Below are positions 33,184 through 41,166 of a DNA stretch of 64,000 bases, piece by piece. Position 1 is the stretch's first letter, and each line of letters opens with the position of its first letter. This DNA comes from Thermomonas fusca DSM 15424 (GTDB lineage Bacteria > Pseudomonadota > Gammaproteobacteria > Xanthomonadales > Xanthomonadaceae): positions 7,501-71,500 of the forward strand of contig NZ_AUIV01000015.1 of assembly GCF_000423885.1 (NCBI RefSeq), written 5' to 3'. The translations under genes and the position numbers were made by a program. Below the pieces are notes generated by a model, which made no database searches, had not been told where the DNA came from, and saw only the letters and a list, made by a program, of their open reading frames with translations.

Positions 33184-35133
33184 TCAGTGCGTGCGCGGCG
33201 TGGGCAGTGCGTCGGTCTTGTAGATCGCCACGTGCGGCACGCCGTCGGCGCCGATCCAGCCGCGATACATGCCGCCGGTGTTGAACGGGAAGGCGACGCT
33301 GCCATCGGCGCCCAGCGCGATCGCGCCTCCGTCGCCGCCGGCCTTGGGGATGTCGCGGTTGATCACGCCGTCGGCCGCGCGGGCCAGCGGCTGGCCATCC
33401 AGGCGCACCCGCGCGCAGATCTCGTGGGCGGCGGCGGAACGGATGTAGAACTCGCCCCAGCCGGTGCCGGAGACCGCGCAGCGCGCGTCGGCCCAGGTGC
33501 CGGCGCCGATGATCGGCGAATCGCCCACGCGCCCGTAGCGCTTGTTGGTCATGCCGCCAGTGGAGGTGCCCGCGGCGAGGTTGCCGCGCGCATCCAGCGC
33601 CAGCGCGCCGACGGTGCCGAAGTAGGCCTTGCCCGGCAGCACCAGCGGCGTATCCGCGGCGCGCGCGGCCTGTTCTTCCTGCAACGCCTTCTGCAGCGCC
33701 TTCCAGCGCTTCTCGGTGCGGAAATAGGACGGATCGACCAGCGCGATGCCCTGTTCCTTCGCGAACATCTCGGCGCCGTCGCCGACCATCATCACGTGGT
33801 TGGACTTGTCCATGATCGCGCGCGCCAGCGTGATCGGGTTGCGCACCCGGTGCAGGCCGGCCGCGGCGCCGGCCTTGCCGCTGGCGCCGTCCATGATCGA
33901 GGTGTCCAGTTCGTTGCGGCCGTCGTGGGTGAATACCGCGCCGCGGCCGGCGTTGAACTGCGGCGCATCCTCCAGCACGGTGATCGCGGCGGTGACCGCG
34001 TCCAGCGACGAGGCGCCCGCCTGCAGCTTGGCGTGGCCGGCGCGCAGCGCCGCTTCCAGCGCGCGCTTGACCACGGCTTCCTCGTCGGCGGTCAGGTCGC
34101 CCGGCTCCACCCCGGCGCCGCCATGGATGACCAGCGTCGGCGTGTCCAGCGCCACCAGCACGCCGTCGCGCACCGCGTAACTGCGCTGCGCCAGCGGCCG
34201 CTCCACCCGGCCCTCGGGCAGGCGCAGCAGCGAATCCGCGCCGGCCACCACGGTGTCGACGCGATCGAGGTTCATCGCCGCATCTTCCGCCTGCTTACGG
34301 GCGAAGCCGCCGCGCACCACGACGGCACCCGCGCCGGGCGCGGTGGCGTAGATGCGCGCGCTGCCGTCGCCTTCCACCGCCACGGCCGCGTCCTCGTCCA
34401 CGCCCAGCCCCAGCAGCGGTTTGCCGGCCATCTGCTCGGCCTTGGCGAGGAAGGCAACCAGGCGGCCCAGCCGGGCGCGTTCGCTGAAGTGGGTGTCGGT
34501 GACGATGCCCTTGAGCTGCGCGATGTGCAGGAAGTCCGTCTCGATGGTGTTGCCGTCGCCCAGCGGGTCGGCCAGCGCGCGCGGGCTGGTCTGGCTGCCG
34601 CCGTCCATCGCCCCGTACAGGTATTCGCCGAGCATGGCCAGGCCGGCGCTGGTGCCGCCCAGCGGCTTGCCCGCCTTCACGTGCGCATCCAGCGCAGCGC
34701 CCACCGGGGTGCCGCGCCAGTAGCGGACGTAGCGGGACTGGTCGCCGCCCGCCAGGAAGATGCCGTCGGCGCGCTTGAGCGCGGCCAGGATCTTCGGGTC
34801 GGTGGCGGCCTCGCGGTCCTTGAACACGAAGGTTTCGACCGACTTGATCCCGCCGACCTCGTTGAAGAATTCCTCGCCGATCTCGCCGCCCTGCGACGCG
34901 CGCAGGACCACGATGTGGCCGTTGCCGGCCTTCTTCATGAACCAGTGCATGGCGTCGAAATTGCGGTCGCCGCCGCCCATGAGCAGCAGGCCCGGCTGCA
35001 CCTTGCCCGGCGTCCTCGCCTGCAGGTCCCCCAGCACGTAGTGGCCGAAGTCGGCGGCCAGCGCCGGCAGGATTGGGGCCACGGCCAGCACCGCGGCAAG
35101 CATCATCGACCAGCCGGCACGTCGCTTCATCAT
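33184..35133 (-). CDS. secreted cyanophycinase / isoaspartyl dipeptidase fusion
   Basis: The 649-residue protein has a signal peptide (MMKRRAGWSMMLAAVLAVAP...ALA). Residues ~30-320 resemble peptidase S51 cyanophycinase: LLLMGGGDRNFDAM, FLAGGDQSRYV, the nucleophile motif GGTSAGLAML and LGLGVDEDAAV. Residues ~345-649 are an Ntn-type isoaspartyl peptidase/asparaginase: LVIHGGAGVEPG, FNAGRGAVFT, the autocleavage Thr in YFGTVGALALD and NTGGMYRG. Cyanophycinase releases beta-Asp-Arg dipeptides, which the second domain family cleaves to Asp and Arg, so the fusion could perform complete breakdown outside the cytoplasm. The start at 35133 follows AAGGGGAAG; upstream in-frame starts are possible. Catalytic competence is inferred from motifs. 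Confidence 0.85.
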   Translation of the reverse strand: MMKRRAGWSMMLAAVLAVAPILPALAADFGHYVLGDLQARTPGKVQPGLLLMGGGDRNFDAMHWFMKKAGNGHIVVLRASQGGEIGEEFFNEVGGIKSVETFVFKDREAATDPKILAALKRADGIFLAGGDQSRYVRYWRGTPVGAALDAHVKAGKPLGGTSAGLAMLGEYLYGAMDGGSQTSPRALADPLGDGNTIETDFLHIAQLKGIVTDTHFSERARLGRLVAFLAKAEQMAGKPLLGLGVDEDAAVAVEGDGSARIYATAPGAGAVVVRGGFARKQAEDAAMNLDRVDTVVAGADSLLRLPEGRVERPLAQRSYAVRDGVLVALDTPTLVIHGGAGVEPGDLTADEEAVVKRALEAALRAGHAKLQAGASSLDAVTAAITVLEDAPQFNAGRGAVFTHDGRNELDTSIMDGASGKAGAAAGLHRVRNPITLARAIMDKSNHVMMVGDGAEMFAKEQGIALVDPSYFRTEKRWKALQKALQEEQAARAADTPLVLPGKAYFGTVGALALDARGNLAAGTSTGGMTNKRYGRVGDSPIIGAGTWADARCAVSGTGWGEFYIRSAAAHEICARVRLDGQPLARAADGVINRDIPKAGGDGGAIALGADGSVAFPFNTGGMYRGWIGADGVPHVAIYKTDALPTPRTH

Positions 35134-35224
35134 CCACTTCCCCTTCATTCGCAGATACGTCATTAGACGAACGTACACCGGTTTTCCCCCGCTCGCGGGC
35201 AGCGGCTTTCGCTATGGTAGGCGG

Positions 35225-35794
35225 ATGCAGACCGAGCTCGACCGCTGGTTCGTCCACGAAGTCCTCGTCCACGAGGAGGCGCTGATGCGCTTCCTGCAGC
35301 GGCACTGGCCGCACCGCGACGAGCTGCCCGACCTGCGCCAGGAGCTCTACGCGCGCATCTACGAGGCAGGCGCGAAGTCGCGCCCCACCCAGCCGCGGGC
35401 GTTCCTGTTCGCCAGCGCGCGCCACCTGATGACCGACCGGCTGCGCCGCGGCAAGGTGGTGTCGATCGAGCCGATGGGTGATTTCGAGCCCTCGCTCGTC
35501 TTGGTGGATGAGGTCTCGCCGGAACGCTGGTGCGGCGGCCGGCAGGCCCTGCGCCGGCTGGCCGACGCCTTCGACCGGCTGCCCGACCGCTGCCGGGAGG
35601 TGGTGTGGCTGCGGCGGGTGGAGGAGTTGTCGCAAAAGGACGTGGCATCGCGCTTGGGCATCAGCGAGAAAACCGTGGAAAAGCACATCGCCAAGGGCAT
35701 GCGCCTGCTCGCCGACGCGCTGTATACCGGCGAGCTGCAGTCGCGCGCGGAGCCCGGGGCGGCGAACGCCGCGGCGCGGCGGCAGGCGGACTGA
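35225..35794 (+). CDS. FecI-like ECF sigma factor
   Basis: This 189-residue ECF sigma factor has region 2 (~15-85, with DLRQELYARIYE and PRAFLFASARHLMTDRLRR) and region 4 (~115-170, helix-turn-helix LSQKDVASRLGISEKTVEKHIAKGM). It is followed after three bases by a FecR-like protein and then by a TonB receptor with a signalling domain, the standard cell-surface signalling set. It diverges from the cyanophycinase fusion with a 91-base gap. It likely directs transcription of the receptor gene when the receptor is occupied. Confidence 0.92.
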   Translation: MQTELDRWFVHEVLVHEEALMRFLQRHWPHRDELPDLRQELYARIYEAGAKSRPTQPRAFLFASARHLMTDRLRRGKVVSIEPMGDFEPSLVLVDEVSPERWCGGRQALRRLADAFDRLPDRCREVVWLRRVEELSQKDVASRLGISEKTVEKHIAKGMRLLADALYTGELQSRAEPGAANAAARRQAD

Positions 35795-35797
35795 ACG

Positions 35798-36847
35798 ATG
35801 CGCGGCTACAGCATGGCGATCGAGCAGGCGGCGGCGGGCTGGCTGGCGCGCCGCGACGGCGACCGCTGGAACGCGGACGACGAGGCCGCGCTGCAGTGCT
35901 GGCTGGAGGCAGACATCGGCCACCGGGTGGCGTTCCTGCGGCTGCAGGCGGCCTGGCAGGAAAGCGGGCGGCTGCAGGCGCTGGGCGCCGGCTGGCAGGA
36001 CAGCGCCGCGCCCGCGCGCGGCCACTGGCAAGCCACGCCCGCGGGCCGCCGCGAACAGATGCTGCAGGCAATGGCGCAGCGCCCCGCGGCGGCGCGGCCG
36101 GCGCGGCAGCGGCGCCTGGCCCGCTTCGCGATGGCGGCCACCCTGGCCGGCTGCGCGCTGGCGCTGGCCTGGGGCTGGCGCAGCCAGGCCCGCGTCGATA
36201 CCGCCGCCTACCGCACCGCCATGGGCGAGGTGCGCACCCTGCCGCTGGCCGACGGCTCGCGTGCCACGCTGGCCAGCGCCACCGGCATCGAGGTGCGGCT
36301 CTCGGCGCGCGCGCGCGACGTGGCCCTGACCTCGGGCGAGGCGATCTTCGAAGTGGCCAAAGACCCGCGCCGGCCGTTCGCGGTGGCCGCTGACGGCTAT
36401 CGCGCGGTGGCGGTGGGCACGCGCTTCTCGGTGCGCCGCGACGTGGCCGCGCTGCGGGTGGTGGTGACCGAGGGCACGGTGCGGCTGGACGCACCGCCGA
36501 CCGCCGCCGGCGCCACGCCCTCGGTGGTGCTGCCGGCCGGCAGCGTGGCGCTGGTGCGCGGCAACGGCCTGCTGGTGCGCAGCCTGCCGCTGGCCGATGC
36601 GCAGCGGCTGCTGGATTGGCGCGACGGCCTGCTGGCCTTCCGCGATGCGCCGCTGAGCGAAGTGGTGGCGGAGTTCAACCGCTACAACGCGCGCAAGCTG
36701 GTGCTGGCCGACGCGCAGGCCGGCGCCCTGCGGATCGGCGGCAGCTTCCGCTGGGACAACACTGAAGGCTTCGTGCGCCTGCTCGAAGCCGGCTTCCCGG
36801 TGCGCGCGGAAGCCGACGCGGAACGCATCGTGCTGCACTCGCGCTGA
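35798..36847 (+). CDS. FecR-like anti-sigma regulator
   Basis: The 349-residue protein has an N-terminal DUF4880-type domain (~5-45, AAGWLARRDGDRWNADDEAALQCWL) that binds the sigma factor, a membrane segment (~108-128) and a periplasmic FecR domain (~145-250, YRTAMGEVRTLPLADGSRATLAS), then a DUF4974/STN-like C-terminus (~270-345). It would pass a signal from the STN domain of the outer-membrane receptor to the sigma factor. The ATG at 35798 follows the sigma-factor stop by three bases; an ATG five codons later is also possible. Confidence 0.92.
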   Translation: MRGYSMAIEQAAAGWLARRDGDRWNADDEAALQCWLEADIGHRVAFLRLQAAWQESGRLQALGAGWQDSAAPARGHWQATPAGRREQMLQAMAQRPAAARPARQRRLARFAMAATLAGCALALAWGWRSQARVDTAAYRTAMGEVRTLPLADGSRATLASATGIEVRLSARARDVALTSGEAIFEVAKDPRRPFAVAADGYRAVAVGTRFSVRRDVAALRVVVTEGTVRLDAPPTAAGATPSVVLPAGSVALVRGNGLLVRSLPLADAQRLLDWRDGLLAFRDAPLSEVVAEFNRYNARKLVLADAQAGALRIGGSFRWDNTEGFVRLLEAGFPVRAEADAERIVLHSR

Positions 36848-37080
36848 GCGAAGTCGCGCCGGCAACGCGGTTGCTGACGCAGCCCCACGACCGGCCCGTA
36901 TCGCGAGGCGCGACCGGGACCCAATTGCCTGCCGTGCGCGCCTGCCATCGTGATCGCAGGCCGATGCATGCCGGAAGTCGCCGCGAGGAGTGCCGAAAGG
37001 CCCGGGGGGATTTCCTGCGGTCGTTCGTCATGCATTTGTAACGGCGTCCAGTCCGGGCGCCCCGGGGGGAAAACCACACC

Positions 37081-40000
37081 ATGAAACCGTCTCGCCCGCT
37101 CCGCGTCCTGCTGCTGTCGCTGGCCTGCTCCGCCGCCCTGGCGGCGCAGGCGCAAACCGCCCGCCTCGACATCCCCGCCGGCGACCTCGCCAGCGCGCTG
37201 GATGCGTACGCCCGCCAGACCGGCACCCAGCTGGTGTACCGCGCCGACCAGCTCAAGGGCGCGCGCAGCGCCGGCCTGCGCGGGCAGGCGGCGTCGCCGC
37301 AGTCGCTCGACGCGCTGCTCAAGGGCAGCGGCTTCCGCGCCCAGCGCGATGCCTCCGGCGCGATGCTGATCGTGCCGGACGCCGCCGCGGCCAAGCCTGC
37401 GGCGCCCGCCCGCCCGGCGCCGCAGGCGCGGCCCGCACAGGCCGCGGCCGACGCACCAGTGACCAATATGCAGGCCGTGCAGGTGACCGGCTCGCGCATC
37501 CCGCGCACACAGGTGGAGGGCCCGGCGCCGGTCACCATGATCACCGCCCAGGACATCCGCGCCAGCGGCTTCACCAGCGTGCCGGAGGTGATGCAGTCGC
37601 TGACCCAGAACGGCGGCGAGACGCAGAGCCAGCAGTCCGCCGGCGGCGCCGATTTCTCCCCCGGCGCGCAGCAGGTGGACCTGCGTGGGCTTGGGCCCAA
37701 CCACACACTGGTACTGGTCAATGGTCGCCGCATCGCCGACTTCCCGCTGCCGTTCGGCGGACGCAGCAACTTCACCGACATCTCCAGCATCCCGCTGGGC
37801 ATGATCGATCGCATCGAAGTCCTAACCGGTAGTGCCTCGGCGATCTACGGCTCGGACGCGATCTCCGGCGTGGTCAACTTCATGCTCAAGAAGCAGGCCG
37901 ACGGCACCACCATCGACTATCGCTACGGCTGGAACGAACACGGCGGTGGTGAATCGCATGTGCTGAATATCTCCAGCGGTTTTTCGCGCGGCGCGTTCAA
38001 CGCGGTGGCGGGCCTGGAATACCGTGACCAGAAGCCGCTGTGGGGCTTCCAGCGCGCGCAGCAGGATTCCAGCTTCGATGCGCCCAATCCCGCCCGCTAT
38101 GGCTATCCGTCGCGCAACTTCCTGATCACCGACTGGTGGGACGACTACATCGATCCGGGCAAGGCCACCTGTGACGGCCTGTCAGACCTCAACGAAGGCA
38201 CGATGCAGTACGCCTACCGGCGCAACTACGGCAACTACTGCGGCAGCGACCGCGCGGTCGCCTATCGCACCATGGTCAGCAGGCGCCAGGGCGTGAACAC
38301 CTACGCCTCGCTGAACTACACTTTCGACAACGGCAGCGAATGGTTCGCCGATATCCAGGCCGGTCGCCACGAGGTCTCGCTGTTCCGGGCTCCACGCAGC
38401 TGGTCGCTGATGATGCCGGACGGCAATGAAGAGGGTTATTTCTACAACCAGGCCACGGATCAGATCGAATACTGGCAGCGCCAGTTCAGCATCGAAGAAA
38501 TGGGCGGCCTGGGCAACGGCACCGTCAACACCGTGCAGAATACCTTTGCCGTCACCACCGGCTTCAAGGGCGTGTTCGGCAACGACTGGGACTACGAAGC
38601 GGCCTTCAGCCATTCGCAGTACACGGCCCGGACCAGCTGGCCGCAGATCGTGGCATCCAAGGCCAACGCGCTGTTCCTGGGCCCGCAATTGCCGGGCGAG
38701 TACATCTTCCGCGGCGCCGCATATCCGATCTTCAACGCCCCGCACGAACGCATGTACACGCCGCTGACCCGCGCCGAGTACGACAGCATTTTCGCCTACA
38801 CCACCTACCACCCGCAGTCGGCCAACCAGACCCTGTCGTTCTCCGTCACCCAAGCCGACCTGTTCCAGTTGCCGGGCGGAGCGGCAGGCTTCGCCGCCAC
38901 CGCCGAGGTCGGCCACCAAAGCTACGACCTTAAGCCAGATCCGCTGGCCACCCAGTACTACTACTACAGTTGGAAAGACTCCGATGGCCATGGCAGTCGC
39001 AACCGCTGGGCGCTGGCCAGCGAGCTGCGCATGCCGGTGCTGGACGCCTTGAACCTGAGCGTGGCGGGGCGCTACGACCAGTACCGTTTCGCCGGCCGCA
39101 CCGTGGGCAAGCCCACCTGGAGCGCAGGCATGGAGTGGCGGCCGCTGGAGAGCCTGCTGGTGCGCGGATCCTACGGCACCGCGTTCCGCGTGCCCGACCT
39201 GCATTACGTGTTCACCGGTCCCGGCAACGATGAAACCTCGGTCACCGATTACTATCTGTGCGACACCGAGGAACCGGACGAAAGCTACGATGATTGCAGC
39301 TACGGCGGCGAAGGCATCATCCGCAGCCGCGTCGGCAACCACGATCTGAATCCGGAAACCAGCACAGCCTGGACCGCGGGCTTCGTGTGGTCGCCTTCGC
39401 ACATGTTCGATCTGTCGGTGGACTATTTCGACATCGTGATGAAGGACCAAGTGCGCGACATGAGCGCCAACGAGGTGATGCGACAGGAGCGCGACTGCCG
39501 GCTCGGGGTGAACGGCGCTGCCATCAACTCTGCCACCTGCCAGGACATGCTGGCGCGCATTACCCGCAGCCAGAACGGCAGCATCTACGGCGTCCACGTC
39601 AACCCGATCAACATCGCCAACGAGAGCACCAGTGGCGTCGATGCCAGCGCCAACCTGCGCTTCGACACTCGCGTCGGCAAGTTCACTCTCAGCGGCAACT
39701 ACACTTGGGTGCGCCACCACGACGTGCAGGACTACCCGGACCAGGCGGTGGTGGACAAGTTCGCAGTCAACAGCGGCTACGACATCCCACGCAACAAGGC
39801 CAGTGCACGCCTGTCGTGGGAGCGCGAGGCATGGTCGGCGTCGCTGCAGGGTCGTCGCTTGGGCCGCCTGCCGAACGGCTGGTCCTACGACGAAGTGTGG
39901 GAGGACGGCGACCCGGGTCCGTGGGTCGAAGCGACCTACCGCTACAACGCCAACCTGCAATACAAGTTCAGCGAGCGCATGCAGATCTCGCTGACCGCCA

Positions 40001-40137
40001 ACAACCTGTTCGACAAGAAGCCACCGGTGGACCCGACCTACACCAGCTATCCGTACTACGACATCTCCTGGTTCGACACCCAGGGCCGCAGTTTCTACCT
40101 GCAGCTCACCTACAAGTTCGGCGGCAAGCCGCTGTAA
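37081..40137 (+). CDS. TonB-dependent receptor with N-terminal signalling (STN) domain
   Basis: The 1018-residue outer-membrane receptor has a signal peptide (~1-25), an STN domain (~27-100, ARLDIPAGDLASALDAYARQTGTQLVY), an Ala/Pro linker, a plug domain (~135-265, VQVTGSRIPRTQVEGPAPVTMIT with GLGPNHTLVLVNGRR) and a beta-barrel to the C-terminus. The STN domain marks it as the sensing partner of the FecI/FecR pair upstream. The family includes siderophore, saccharide and peptide transporters; the ligand cannot be read from sequence. The 233 bases upstream hold the presumed sigma-dependent promoter, but I could not define its boxes. A strong terminator follows. Confidence 0.93.
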   Translation: MKPSRPLRVLLLSLACSAALAAQAQTARLDIPAGDLASALDAYARQTGTQLVYRADQLKGARSAGLRGQAASPQSLDALLKGSGFRAQRDASGAMLIVPDAAAAKPAAPARPAPQARPAQAAADAPVTNMQAVQVTGSRIPRTQVEGPAPVTMITAQDIRASGFTSVPEVMQSLTQNGGETQSQQSAGGADFSPGAQQVDLRGLGPNHTLVLVNGRRIADFPLPFGGRSNFTDISSIPLGMIDRIEVLTGSASAIYGSDAISGVVNFMLKKQADGTTIDYRYGWNEHGGGESHVLNISSGFSRGAFNAVAGLEYRDQKPLWGFQRAQQDSSFDAPNPARYGYPSRNFLITDWWDDYIDPGKATCDGLSDLNEGTMQYAYRRNYGNYCGSDRAVAYRTMVSRRQGVNTYASLNYTFDNGSEWFADIQAGRHEVSLFRAPRSWSLMMPDGNEEGYFYNQATDQIEYWQRQFSIEEMGGLGNGTVNTVQNTFAVTTGFKGVFGNDWDYEAAFSHSQYTARTSWPQIVASKANALFLGPQLPGEYIFRGAAYPIFNAPHERMYTPLTRAEYDSIFAYTTYHPQSANQTLSFSVTQADLFQLPGGAAGFAATAEVGHQSYDLKPDPLATQYYYYSWKDSDGHGSRNRWALASELRMPVLDALNLSVAGRYDQYRFAGRTVGKPTWSAGMEWRPLESLLVRGSYGTAFRVPDLHYVFTGPGNDETSVTDYYLCDTEEPDESYDDCSYGGEGIIRSRVGNHDLNPETSTAWTAGFVWSPSHMFDLSVDYFDIVMKDQVRDMSANEVMRQERDCRLGVNGAAINSATCQDMLARITRSQNGSIYGVHVNPINIANESTSGVDASANLRFDTRVGKFTLSGNYTWVRHHDVQDYPDQAVVDKFAVNSGYDIPRNKASARLSWEREAWSASLQGRRLGRLPNGWSYDEVWEDGDPGPWVEATYRYNANLQYKFSERMQISLTANNLFDKKPPVDPTYTSYPYYDISWFDTQGRSFYLQLTYKFGGKPL

Positions 40138-40160
40138 TCGCAACCATCTGCTGCACACGC

Positions 40161-40191
40161 AACGCCCCGGCACCGCCGGGGCGTTCTTCTT
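40161..40191 (+). terminator. intrinsic terminator after the TonB receptor
   Basis: An 11-base perfect stem (40161-40171 with 40175-40185, loop ACC) is followed by a pyrimidine run containing T residues. It lies between the receptor stop and the convergent end of the 40198-48449 operon and, with A residues on its left flank, may act in both directions. Confidence 0.85.
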
Positions 40192-40197
40192 GCGGGT

Positions 40198-41166
40198 TCA
40201 GTCCGCTGCGGGCGGAAGCTCGCCCACGAACCGGCGGTAGCCCAGGTAGTGGTGGAACACGAAGCCGTCGAACGCCGGCCGCTTGCGGTACGCGGCTTCG
40301 ACCTTGCCGGCCTCGCGCTCGAACGCGGGCTCGCCCATGCCGTGGAAGCTCAGCTTGGCCGGCTCGGCGGGGTTGAACTCCAGGCCGATGACCACGCGCT
40401 TGCCGGTGCGGTCGGCGTAGTCCATCTCAGCCTGCGCGTGGGAGAGGATGGAGTCGCGCCCTTCGGCGCGGTTGCGGTAGTCCATCAGCGCCACGTAATC
40501 GGTGAGGTCGGCCACGTGCTCGCTGACCGGCTTGCGCACACCGCGCCATTCCAGCGCAATGCCATCCCACCAGAACGGCATCGCCGGGCCTATTTCCAGC
40601 GTCTGGCCGGACTTGCGCCTGGCCTCGATCATCGCCGCGGTCATGTCGAGGAAGCCATGCAGCAGCCGCGGGCGGGTGGCGTCTTCCCATTCGTCCAGCA
40701 GGTGCGGCTCGATGTCGTAGTTGACGCCATCGAAGCGCTCGGCCGGCGCCACCGCGGCGTTGTAGTCCAGCACCCGCTGCAGCATCGCCACCGCCTTGCG
40801 CTGGTGGCGCGGCAGCACGTAACGCTCGGTGTGCAGATACCACGAGCCCAGCAGCGCATACACGCGGATGCCGCGGACATGCGCGCGGCGGATGAAGGCC
40901 CGGTACAGCTGCGGCTGCTGTTCGATCAGGTTGCGCCGCTCGAACGCATCGGCATACAGGTAGACGACGTTGACCCGCTTGCGCTGCAGGAACGCCAGCG
41001 CCTCGTCCGCTGCTGACGGCGATTCCAGCATCGCGTACGACGATCCTTCCCAGGTCCACACCGCGCGTGGCGCCGGGGCCGTGCGCGGCGCCTGCGCGCA
41101 CGCATCGGTGGCCAACGCCAGCAGCGTGCACAGCGCCAGCTGCATGGCCAGCCGGAAGACATTCAT
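40198..41166 (-). CDS. putative secreted glycoside-hydrolase-like protein of the envelope operon
   Basis: The 322-residue protein starts with a signal peptide (MNVFRLAMQLALCTLLALATDACA; a cysteine near the cleavage site could be a lipobox, but this is unsure). The rest looks like a TIM-barrel: alternating strand and helix segments with VNVVYLYADAF, VYALLGSWYL, FDGVNYDIEPHLLDEW and YVALMDYRNRA. The acidic pair in DIEP resembles catalytic or sugar-contacting residues of polysaccharide hydrolases. I do not recognise the exact family. Its ATG overlaps the stop of the sulfatase-like gene (ATGA, 41163-41166), so it is the last gene of a coupled operon. A role in trimming or releasing a polysaccharide is inference. 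Confidence 0.7.
   Translation of the reverse strand: MNVFRLAMQLALCTLLALATDACAQAPRTAPAPRAVWTWEGSSYAMLESPSAADEALAFLQRKRVNVVYLYADAFERRNLIEQQPQLYRAFIRRAHVRGIRVYALLGSWYLHTERYVLPRHQRKAVAMLQRVLDYNAAVAPAERFDGVNYDIEPHLLDEWEDATRPRLLHGFLDMTAAMIEARRKSGQTLEIGPAMPFWWDGIALEWRGVRKPVSEHVADLTDYVALMDYRNRAEGRDSILSHAQAEMDYADRTGKRVVIGLEFNPAEPAKLSFHGMGEPAFEREAGKVEAAYRKRPAFDGFVFHHYLGYRRFVGELPPAAD

Noticed and set aside
38182..40173. Minus-strand 663-codon frame antisense to the TonB receptor
   Set aside because: No domain signal and biased composition; the receptor on the plus strand is unambiguous.
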